NCBI GenBank assembly: GCA_011109175.1
Contig: RDEW01000002.1
Coordinates: 1,936,948 to 2,000,947, forward strand
DNA: 64,000 bases
Origin: Dicyema japonicum
Taxonomy: Eukaryota > Dicyemida > Rhombozoa > Dicyemidae
Direction of reading: 5' to 3'
Shown in pieces: positions 56,585-64,000 of the stretch; positions within the stretch are counted from its first letter, which is position 1, and every line of letters starts with the position of its first letter. The notes below the pieces were generated by a model. That model searched no databases. It had not been told where the DNA came from and worked only from the letters and a program-made list of their open reading frames with translations. The translations under genes and the position numbers were made by a program.

Positions 56585-57251
56585 TTATTGAGGACAATCT
56601 GTGTTATAGTCATTATAAGAGCAACAGATAGCATAACACTGATATCTAATGCAGCGAATACGACCATGGAGATGCTCAAAACTCTGAGATGACCCCGACT
56701 TTTTAATGCACTTTACAACCGTAGACTTCTTTGTATACCCTTCAAGACTTATTAAAGCACAAACCAGACTCTACTATTACGTGAGGGAGGAATGTGGCAC
56801 TCCGTGGGGTTCCGTCGTCATCAGAAAACTTCACAATCAATCCATGTTTCCCAATCTGATCAGATAAAGTATAACCTCCCAATCCTCCATATTATGACAT
56901 TCTTCGACTGAATGAAGAAGAGAGACCTCACAACTGAGTTGAGGGATCTCATCGGCCTTCATTTTAGGGAATCGACTGTCTTGAGAACTGAATTCTATTT
57001 TCGTCAAATACCTTAAAGTAGCAAATGTACTAAGAGAATAACTGAGGGGAGAGATTTCATAGGTCCCAATGCAACCACGTGACACATGTGTATTGGTGTA
57101 TCTCCAGCAGACAAATATAGGACTAATAATAATTATGCAAACTAAACTATTCAAGATTGGCGAACTCTGAAGTATCAACTATTCTAGTGGGCAGATTAAA
57201 ATTGCTTTGGAGGACACTGAAACAGTAGTACACCATCTCTTTGGTCGCCAT
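56585..57251 (-). CDS. AMMECR1: AMMECR1-domain protein
   Basis: Minus-strand exons 57251-57148, 57122-56876, 56855-56765 and 56739-56585 (TAA). Introns are 25, 20 and 25 bp; 198 aa, essentially the AMMECR1 domain alone. It reads MATKEMVYYCFSVLQSNF, TSEFANLEYPIFVCWRYT, SRGCIGTYE (the RGCIGT signature), QDSRFPKMKADEIPQLSCEV, SLLHSVEECHNMEDWE, IGKHGLIVKFSDDDG, SATFLPHVIVESGYTKKSTV, VKCIKKSG, and a final RIRCIRYQCY. The long N-terminal disordered part of vertebrate AMMECR1 is absent. The domain is universally conserved with no settled biochemical role. 56908-56931 looks like a 24 nt GT-AG intron but encodes the conserved SVSLL segment, so it is kept. Confidence 0.92.
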
Positions 57252-57280
57252 ATCGGTTAATAATATTAAATTTTATTATT

Positions 57281-57484
57281 TTGTTGTTAAGTCCATTTTT
57301 ATGAAAATAAATAAATAAATTTTTATGCAACTTGTTGTCATCAAGTAGCTTGTAGTTGTAATGTACAATAACAATTGGTGCATTGTTGTTAAGTCCATTT
57401 TTATGCAAATAAATAAATAAATTTTTATGCAACTTGTTGTCATCAAGTAGCTTGTAGTTGTAATGTACAATAACAATTGGTGCA
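57281..57484. repeat. Tandem duplication, 102 bp unit
   Basis: TTGTTGTTAAGTCCATTTTT at 57281 and 57383, both running to TAACAATTGGTGCA. It lies just upstream of the AMMECR1 start. The unit is a multiple of three and both copies are open on the minus strand (APIVIVHYNYKLLDDNKLHK repeated). Confidence 0.85.
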
Positions 57485-58774
57485 GCTTCGATTCCTCTAT
57501 CGGCTATTTGGTCCAAGATTTCTTTTCCTTTTTTTTCTTGATATTCTCTCGTTCATGTGGTCTACCTTCTTGGATGATGCACAGTGCCGGGATATACTTG
57601 CTCCCCCCCCCCCCATTCAGTTGGATGGCTAACTACAACTGCCAGGATTGGATGTGTTCTTTCTATTTTGTTGGTTCTGATGAACTTGTACCTGATATTG
57701 TAAGGTCTCTGTTTCTATAACCGTGGGAATTAGATACATTTAACTGGTTAACTATTGACTTATTTCTCAGTATAAATCAAAGTGGTTTATCTGCTGGGAA
57801 TCCATGTGATAGATTTGATTCGCTGGTTAATTGAGTGAAGAGGTCTCTGTTTTGCTTCTGAAGTTAGCGTAGTTTCATACAGTCCGTCTGTATTAGAAGG
57901 TTTTCAATCCCGGGATAACGAAGAAAGTGACAATTCAACTACCCAAAATCTACTGTGTCATTCCTTAGAGAGATTGCGACAATTGGAAGGACTGGACGTT
58001 TCCTTTTCTTTCGTTTGGTCCTGGATGATCTTGTCTGGACTTTTGTGTGATCTTTGAAAACTTCATTGGTTGTCAACTATTAACTTCTACCCCACAATGC
58101 TTGGATCTTGTATGACTCATTGATGCTTGCGGAAGGGAGTCTGAGAGCGATCTATAATAAGTCCTTTCCTCATCACATTAAGTTTCATTGAATATTATTC
58201 TGCATTATCATCACCACGTGTCCCCAAAAAGGTCTTAACTCAAACTATAGCTCTGCTCTTACCTACTCCTCGAATGACAACGTTTACTGATTTTTGAGTT
58301 TATCCAAAGAACCCAGCAATCAATCCCCGTCACTCAATGTTGAAGAGTTAAAAAAGATCCCATTTGGTCCAAAATCGAAAAAACTTGGGAGATCATCGGA
58401 TAATCAACAAAAGCTAAATATTATCAAAGCTAGGAGAAGCCAAAAAGAATAAGTTCTATGTGAGGGTGGGGGCGTCAACTAATATGAGTCACATATGTCC
58501 CCTCATTTAATGACTCCTTATCTATTCATGTGGTGTCATGATTGTCAAATAGTTCCTACAAAACCCTCATACTTGGATTTCGGATACATTCCGTGTGGCA
58601 ATGATCTTTCAAGAAGCTCAGTGGAGGCCATGACCAAAAATGGTTCAATCTTAGCTGTATATACACGGAAGAACATTCCAGAATTCAGACAGGTGCGTAG
58701 AAGCGATTTTGGCATTGCATTAGCTTTTTTCCTTCAACTTTGAAAGACCTCTTCTGATCCACACAAAAAGTGAT
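57485..58774. other. Unassigned stretch
   Basis: Includes a run of about 13 C at 57600-57613. Short open frames occur at 57463-57720 (+) and 58495-58743 (+). The stretch LNVEELKKIPFGPKSKKLGR near 58335-58395 (+) looks protein-like but I do not recognise it. Some host exons may be hidden here. Confidence 0.3.
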
Positions 58775-59345
58775 TTATTCCAAGACGCTGATTTTCCCAG
58801 TATTCACGTAAACGTTCCTGTTTTTCATGTTCTTGGAGATTCAAGAAACAGTACGTTTTTCCCGTAATAAGGATATTCTTCTGTCACGGTACCATTTTCA
58901 GTTTTCTCAATACGGTTCACTGTAAGACCTGTTACACTCTAATCAACAAGCATGTAATCACAATCATTTCCATAATGGAGTGCTCCACTCGGGTATTCAC
59001 TTTCATAGTTAAATAAAGTGAGCTCAGAGCGCACACGTGGAACCCGTTTTCTATAGAATTTTCTTTGATATTTGATTTCCAGCGCAAATGAACGGCTCAC
59101 TAGCAAAAAAGAAAATTAATGGAGTGCTCCACTCGGGTATTCACTTTCATAGTTAAATAAAGTGAGCTCAGAGCGCACACGTGGAACCCGTTTTCTATAG
59201 AATTTTCTTTGATATTTGATTTCCAGCGCAAATGAACGGCTCACTAGCAAAAAAGAAAATCCGTCAGCGATAGTGTCGTTCGTGCTGATTGATTTTTTGA
59301 CTAAAATTTCAAAATTTTGACCTTTTGACTTTATGGTAAATTTAT
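58775..59345 (-). CDS. Unrecognised spliced gene, 3' part
   Basis: Minus-strand frame from about 59345: DKFTIKSKGQNFEILVKKSI, then FALEIKYQRKFYRKRVPRVR, SELTLFNYESEYPSGALHYG, a possible 33 bp intron (58935-58967 by eye), LTVNRIEKTENGTVTEEYPY, YGKN, a clean 23 bp GT-AG intron (58832-58854), then NMKNRNVYVNTGKISVLE and TAA at 58775-58777. Short-intron structure and non-repetitive coding suggest a host gene, but I cannot name the family. A 144 bp in-frame tandem duplication (58974-59117 and 59118-59261) puts a stop at its junction, so either the assembly or the gene is damaged. Confidence 0.45.
58974..59261. repeat. Tandem duplication, 144 bp unit
   Basis: AATGGAGTGCTCCACTCGGG starts both copies (58974, 59118), which look identical by eye to GCAAAAAAGAAAAT. 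No N between them. Confidence 0.9.
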
Positions 59346-59369
59346 CCCATTCTTATCAATTTATGTCAC

Positions 59370-59733
59370 CGTCCGTAAGTGAACTTCGCCTCGTGGAACT
59401 CCACTAGAACCAATAAAAATTAGTACTGTAGGATAATTCAGAGATTTCTGAGCTAAATGGTGTAATTTTTAGTTAAAATCGTTAATAGTTTGAAATCAAA
59501 AAATAACAAAGTCCACTAAATGAATCGAATAAAATTTTAATGATATTTTATTATTTTTAATTAACAAAAACTTCATTAAAATTTGAAAATAAAAAATATC
59601 TTATTTCGGTTTTAAGCTTCAGGTTGAACATGATGAATTGCGCTAGGTATCAGAGTATTTAGAAAAACCACTTCTTGATGCGTCACTTTTCGTCAACAGC
59701 TTATTTGGAGACTTTTCCATTGCTAGTTTTTGA
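59370..59733 (+). mobile_element. Integrase-bearing repeat element, 5' part
   Basis: Matches 48240-48660: GTCCGTAAGTGAACTTCGCC, GAACTCCACTAGAACCAAT, GATAATTCAGAGATTTCTGA, TTTTAATGATATTTTATTAT and TTGCTAGTTTTTGA. The element resumes at 60053 after the 312 bp insertion. Its AAATCGTTAATAGTTTGAAA (59474) is the uninterrupted version of the Tigger target at 42982. Confidence 0.75.
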
Positions 59734-60045
59734 ATTGAGCCGCGTGGCACATGTGGTGTTTCGTGGTTAATTGGTTGAAGTTTCTGTTTGTTCGTCTGTT
59801 CCTCCTTTCTCTTCATATTAGAGTGGCATCATGTGATCCACCCGTCTAAGTGGTGCCCAGGATCTTTTGCTCTCCCACATTCCACTGGAGGGGTTTCCAC
59901 AACTGCCCTTATGGATGTCTTTTACCCTTTATGTTGATTCCGGATGGACTCTGTGGAAGTGGAAGTGGACCCTGGATACACTTAACTAGTTCTTTACTTT
60001 AACTTTTTTCTCGGTTAATCCGGGGTTAATAAATAATAAAAACAG
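59734..60045 (+). repeat. 312-bp dispersed repeat, copy 3, with 7-bp target-site duplication
   Basis: TTTTTGA flanks it on both sides (59727-59733 and 60046-60052), and the interrupted element is continuous at 48650-48670 (CTAGTTTTCGAGGACGATA). Starts ATTGAGCCGCGTGGCACATG and ends GGGTTAATAAATAATAAAAA + CAG. No terminal inverted repeat or B box is evident. Other copies at 2850-3180 (-) and 4880-5110 (+). Confidence 0.8.
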
Positions 60046-60052
60046 TTTTTGA

Positions 60053-60600
60053 GGATGATAAATCTACTACAGAGTAAGAACATAAATGGATTGGGCAATA
60101 ATCTTTTTTACCGATTTTTTAAGAAGAATCAAAGCTGAAACAACGATTGATTATAGTATTTTTGTCCATTAAACGCATAGGTTAAATTAATCTCCAAAAA
60201 TGGTTATCATCCGTTTCAGCTACTGAAGTAACTCTATAAAAACATCAATCTAGTCTTGGTGATATTCGTATTCAGTTACAATATTCCAATCATGAAACAA
60301 CAAAACATGCTCTATTCAAGATTTTTAATGGGGTTGATCATCAGGCACAAATTTCGGATAAACGCTTACTACAATGTGAATGAACGCTCGAATAATATAC
60401 CACAGTGTGAAGAAGATGAAGACTTATCGTTGTCAATGCATTCTGCTCAAAGACATACTTTGCTTGCTGCAGAATAAATGCGCAAGAAAAAATGCTGGAA
60501 AATAAAGAATTATTGAATGTTGGAGATAAGTTATTCGACGTATGGATTGTGAATCCAATCTGCCAATGAGAAAAAATGGTTAATATGAGTACTTGTACGC
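60053..60600 (+). mobile_element. Integrase-bearing repeat element, 3' part
   Basis: GGATGATAAATCTACTACAG continues 48655-48680. The coding trace near 60250-60560 (SNHETTKHALFKIFNGVDHQ, EEDEDLSLSMHSAQRHTLLA, MDCESNLPMRKN) parallels 49310-49580. The integrase core between is deleted. Confidence 0.65.
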
Positions 60601-60727
60601 ATAATTTATCGAATAGTGGAAATATAAGGTTTACATACAATCAGGGGTTGGCAACCGTAGCTCTTAGAGCCATTATGGTTCTTTGAGTTTTTTATGTGGC
60701 TCTTTCGATTATCGCAAAGATAACTTA

Positions 60728-62795
60728 TTATTATTACAGCACTTATCGCCTTGCCATAATAGTTATAGCAAAGCATGTGCAATACAAGAAACAATGTTAT
60801 TAGTTAGCCTCTTCCATCCTCCACGGTTACACGCAGTCGATCTCAGCATGTCCAGATCGTCTCCCGTCTTTAGGCATTTCTTCATCCTTTGGAGGTCTTT
60901 GTGCAGCATGATAGGTAGGGTCATCCTTGGTCTGCCACGGAAGCATTTGCCCTCGAACATGAAATGGTCCTCCATCGCCACATTAGCCGGGGCAGCAAGA
61001 TCCATGCGTAGTACGTGACCAAACAGTCTCCACCGGGCGTCAGTGATTTCCATGCTTAGAGGCCTACTCTTGCATTTTTTGTAAATACCGGTATTCGAGA
61101 TTCTGGCTGGCCACTGCATGCCAAATAATACTCTAAGCTGTTTTCTGTGGAACCCATCGAGAGCCATTGATTCCGCACCTGTACAGGCCCAAGTACCAGC
61201 ATTGTATGTCAGTATCGGTTTCACAAATGCATTGTACATGCGTATCCGCAGATTGACATCTAGTCCTTTCAGCCATCCCTTTTTGAGTTTTCGCATTGCT
61301 ACTCCTGCAAGTGTTTTCCTTTTGATGATGTCTTCTGTGTCCCCCAGTAGGGATCCAAGCTTATTAACATGTCGCCAACGTTCATTAAGGATGTTGTCCA
61401 TTCTTTTGATTTTCGTGATTTCCGTTTTGGGCCGGTTAACGATGAGGAACCATTCCCCCAGTTTGTCCGGTGCATTTTCCAGCAGATGTGTGAGAGCTTC
61501 TGTATCCTCGGATATAAAATCCACATCATCCGCGTATACGACTTCGTTTATTTTTCCTTCATAGCAAGTTCTTAGATCCTTTAGTGCAGCTTCGAGATAT
61601 ATCACAAATAGTAAGGGGGAGAGGGAGTCTCCCTGAGGAGTGCCGATTGTAGTTTTGAATGGTCGGGATAGAGTTCTCCCAATTCGGACTGACAGTTCAG
61701 TACTTGAGAGAAGTACTCTGATTATCCGTAGCAATGATTGGTCCACAAATTGATGAAGGACAACCATTAGCTTGTGTCGGCTAATGGTGTCGAAAGCTCT
61801 TGACATATCGATCCCCAGGATGGTCGTGGCATTTTTGTATCTTTGAGCCGTTGCACACCGCCACCTGTGGCTCCACAGAATGTCCGCTGTCGACCTTCCT
61901 TCACGAAATCCACTATGGCATGCTGATAGGTAATTTCCTGCAGGATGTTTTAAGCGGTCCAAAGCAACAGATGCAAGAACTTTTCGTAATGTGTTTAACA
62001 ATATGACTGGGCGTAGGCTTTCTAGTGGTCCCTTTGGTTTGTTAGGCTTTTGTATAGGTATCAATGTCCCTTTCCCCAGTGGTAGGACAGAGTTGGATGT
62101 AAACATTCCATTTAACAATGTCGCAATGGTTTCGAATAGACGCATAGGTCCATATTTCAGCAGTTCGGGAGGGATGTTGTCTGGTCCAGCGCTCCTGTGA
62201 TTCTTTAGCTTACTGCACGGACTCTGAACTTTCTTAGATGTGATAATTGTTTCCAGCATCCGCGGTTCTCCAATGAAAGGGGCCAGTTCTTGGCCGTTCG
62301 CATTGAACAGTTTTTCAAAATGGGCAGCAATCAATTCGATCTGTTCGTCTGGTTTTAAGATAAGTTTCCCCTTCCCATCCATAACATGTACTGTCGCTTT
62401 TTTCTTTCCTCGCATTAGTCGGACTGCAGCGAACATTTGTGCATTGTCCTTTAGTTGCTCCAGCTCTCTAAGATGTGATAGGAAGACATCCTTCGAGTGT
62501 TCATTATTAAGCTTCATGATTCTTCTCTTGATAATATTTCGTTCAGTTCGTAGTTTGTTTTTGATATGTATATCCGTCGTGTTTAGACTCTGTATCCATA
62601 TTTCTCGTTGTTGTTTTGCCAGTAATAAGAAGTCTGGATGGCCAAGTGACATGTTTCCGGTTGTCTGCCGTCTCACTCCAAGGTGGGTGTTTGCGGCAAG
62701 GCAAATAATGCTTTTGGTCTGATCCCATAGGTCTTGTATAGTCATATTAGCTGGTAATGTATATAGGTGGTTCTCTATAGGTTTTTTGATAACTT
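60728..62795 (-). mobile_element. Recent LINE-A insertion, 5'-truncated, 11-bp target-site duplication
   Basis: AAGATAACTTA lies at 60717-60727 and 62796-62806. Between them is a minus-strand LINE with a (TAATAATAATAA) tail at 60728 and the 660-codon frame. The 5' end at 62795 has an in-frame stop just upstream and no endonuclease, so the copy is 5'-truncated. Confidence 0.88.
60763..62745 (-). CDS. LINE-A reverse transcriptase ORF (660 codons, open)
   Basis: Longest open frame in the window. N-terminal linker (QREIWIQSLNTTD, SAGPDNIPPELLKYG), RT blocks LRPVILLNTLRKVLASVALD, SACHSGFREGRSTADILWSH, LGIDMSRAFDTISRHKL, IGTPQGDSLSPLLFVIYLEA and YADDVDFISED (YADD at residues 404-407). Then LGSLLGDTEDIIKRKTLAGV, FVKPILTYNAGTWACTGAES and the C-terminal RGRPRMTLPIMLHKDLQRMK, DDLDMLRSTACNRGGWKRL. 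All RT catalytic Asp residues are present. The EEP endonuclease that starts such ORFs is missing through 5' truncation. This copy is the best reference for the many LINE-A fragments here. Clade not fixed; a Jockey/RTE-related non-LTR element is likely. Confidence 0.92.
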   Translation of the reverse strand: MTIQDLWDQTKSIICLAANTHLGVRRQTTGNMSLGHPDFLLLAKQQREIWIQSLNTTDIHIKNKLRTERNIIKRRIMKLNNEHSKDVFLSHLRELEQLKDNAQMFAAVRLMRGKKKATVHVMDGKGKLILKPDEQIELIAAHFEKLFNANGQELAPFIGEPRMLETIITSKKVQSPCSKLKNHRSAGPDNIPPELLKYGPMRLFETIATLLNGMFTSNSVLPLGKGTLIPIQKPNKPKGPLESLRPVILLNTLRKVLASVALDRLKHPAGNYLSACHSGFREGRSTADILWSHRWRCATAQRYKNATTILGIDMSRAFDTISRHKLMVVLHQFVDQSLLRIIRVLLSSTELSVRIGRTLSRPFKTTIGTPQGDSLSPLLFVIYLEAALKDLRTCYEGKINEVVYADDVDFISEDTEALTHLLENAPDKLGEWFLIVNRPKTEITKIKRMDNILNERWRHVNKLGSLLGDTEDIIKRKTLAGVAMRKLKKGWLKGLDVNLRIRMYNAFVKPILTYNAGTWACTGAESMALDGFHRKQLRVLFGMQWPARISNTGIYKKCKSRPLSMEITDARWRLFGHVLRMDLAAPANVAMEDHFMFEGKCFRGRPRMTLPIMLHKDLQRMKKCLKTGDDLDMLRSTACNRGGWKRLTNNIVSCIAHALL

Positions 62796-63528
62796 AAGAT
62801 AACTTACTCTCCAATAAAATCATTTTCAAAAGAGTTTTTTTTTCCAAAATGTTTTTATGTATATTTTATAGATGGTATTTTATATTAAATTGTTATTTTT
62901 ATTTAAATTATTACATTTTTTATATTTTAATTTTAAAAATCTTATTTGCTTAATCATAAATTATGTTTGTGGCTCTTCAACTATGTCTATAAATTTATAT
63001 TTATTGAACAAAAAAACACCGTCATAGCCAGAATGAAAAAATTCAGGTTATTCCGGCCTCCCTCAGCAGTCTTCGAAGGAAATGCCGTCCAGGGGGAACT
63101 CCTNTTGTTATTTTTATTTAAATTATTACATTTTTTATATTTTAATTTTAAAAATCTTATTTGCTTAATCATAAATTCTGTTTGTGGCTCTTCAACTATG
63201 TCTACAAATTTAAACTCAATGAACAAAAAAAACACCGTCATAGCCAGAATGAAAAAATTCAGGTGATCACGGCCTCCCTCAGCAGTCTTCAAAGGAAATG
63301 CCGTCCAGGGGGAACTCCTCTGGATGGTTGTTGACTAATGGTTCTTTTTGCACATAATTTAGGATTATATCTGGCGCCACCATAGATGGTGAACCGCACG
63401 ATTCACGCTAGCAACTAAAGCTACCTGGAGCCAATGGTGAAGAGGAGGAACAGAAAATCAAACAAATAATCTTCAAATCATGCAGCCAGATAGCATGACA
63501 TTAATTTTGGCGTCACGTTGAAAAAAAC

Positions 63529-64000
63529 ATGAAAAGAAGTAAAAAACGGATAGAAAATGTACTATTCAATTTCAATAGACTGAGACTTTTGCCATCAGAT
63601 CATCTTCCAAAATGTCTTTTTTGCCAAAAACTCAACCAGAACAAAAAGTCAAATCTTGAGAGACAAATAAATCTAAATAATGGCGAAAATTCAACAAAAT
63701 ATCTTATTGGCGATGCACGAAAACTAGCTGTGATCTCCAAAAAATATTAAAATTGAAATTTCAACATTATTGGAAGCAGTCTGCCAGGACTACTAATATT
63801 GAAGCTTCGTCATCAGTCATGAGATTGCAAAAATTGGGAAACCGTTCACAGATGGTGAATACATCAAATCTTGTTTTCTAAAATTGTCAACAACTATTCC
63901 AAAATTTAAGAATAAAACCGAGATTTTAAATCAATGTGATGACTTTAAAACAGCTTCTGCAATTTCGATCGGAGTAGCTGAGTCATGTGACTTTATGTTT
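63529..64000 (+). CDS. hAT-like (ZBED5-type) transposase, N-terminal part, frameshifted
   Basis: First frame MKRSKKRIENVLFNF, LPKCLFCQKL (a BED-like CxxC start) and NSTKYLIGDARKLA to 63750. Then, in another frame from about 63820 to the window end, HEIAKIGKPFTDGEYIKSCF and FKTASAISIGVAESCDF. The IAKxGKPFTDGE box is typical of ZBED5/GTF2IRD2-type hAT transposases. The catalytic part would lie beyond 64000. Confidence 0.6.

Larger units (their letters stand above)
60642..64000 (+). mobile_element. hAT-type DNA transposon, split by a LINE-A insertion, right end outside the window
   Basis: Starts CAGGGGTTGGCAACCGTAGC, a typical hAT end, followed by TGGCTCTTT-type subterminal words (60697 and 62972). 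The transposase starts near 63529. The LINE at 60728-62795 is inserted in its 5' part. 62890-63103 is repeated as 63105-63319 around the N at 63104. Confidence 0.6.

Noticed and set aside
56908-56931. A 24 bp GT-AG intron in AMMECR1 (minus strand)
   Set aside because: It encodes the conserved SVSLL segment of the AMMECR1 domain and is frame-neutral.
57600-57613. Poly-C run as a biological signal
   Set aside because: A single homopolymer with no partner structure; equally well a sequencing artefact.
62240-62722. Plus-strand 160-codon open frame
   Set aside because: Complement of the intact LINE-A ORF; no independent motif.
1-64000. Ciliate or nucleomorph origin (both have tiny introns)
   Set aside because: TAA, TAG and TGA all behave as stops, and R2-like, SINE, Tigger and hAT elements with genes such as WRAP73 and ADCK5 fit an animal better.

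Overview
The window looks like metazoan nuclear DNA, AT-rich and crowded with transposon debris. Its most telling feature is its introns. Seven kinds of host gene (nine intact gene copies) can only be read as proteins if 20-28 bp GT-AG introns are removed. Introns of this size in otherwise conserved animal genes are known from dicyemid mesozoans (Dicyema and relatives). The standard genetic code fits every gene, and the mobile elements (R2-like and other LINEs, a tRNA-derived SINE, Tigger/pogo, hAT, MULE, Helitron) are typical of animals. I therefore infer a dicyemid or a similarly compacted metazoan. This rests on gene structure, not on a database search.

Layout. 0-2.3 kb: a reverse-transcriptase (RT) tail and a decayed ADCK5-like kinase gene. 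2.3-11.4 kb: LINE, integrase and hAT fragments. 11.4-13.0 kb: WRAP73/WDR8 with 10 introns. 13-21.4 kb: more LINE, R2-like and hAT remnants, two SINE copies and a Tigger fragment. 21.5-22.1 kb: CZIB (C1orf123-like zinc-binding protein), whose first exon is only the ATG. 22.2-30.7 kb: two long LINE copies (one with a 2A-like NPGP motif before its endonuclease), an R2-like tail and a MULE transposase. 31.4-31.8 kb: Elongin C (ELOC). 32-34.6 kb: LINE and Tigger remnants. 35.1-42.8 kb: a large inverted repeat with about 2 kb arms around a PP2C-like gene and a broken FERM gene. 43-45.4 kb: a Tigger deletion derivative sitting in an integrase-bearing repeat, then a Helitron tail. 46-53 kb: two more PP2C-FERM units in direct orientation, the last with an intact FERM gene. 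54.6-57.3 kb: TAF6 (+) and AMMECR1 (-), converging. 57.3-60.6 kb: an unrecognised spliced gene and an integrase repeat carrying a 312 bp insertion. 60.6-64 kb: a hAT element split by a recent LINE-A insertion with an open 660-codon ORF.

How the parts relate. The host genes are ordinary housekeeping genes (transcription, ubiquitin ligase adaptor, centrosomal WD protein, zinc-binding protein) with no visible operon logic. The unusual host locus is the triplicated PP2C-FERM pair. All three PP2C copies are open after splicing, and all three carry Lys in place of the metal-binding Asp of the TDG motif, which suggests a family of pseudophosphatases kept under selection.

Caution on the assembly. 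Six isolated N bases each sit between two near-identical copies of 130-290 bp, so these look like unmerged contig overlaps. Several N-free tandem duplications of 95-182 bp may have the same origin. There is one 104 bp gap at 27432-27535. LINE-A and LINE-B below are working names for two families I separate by eye.
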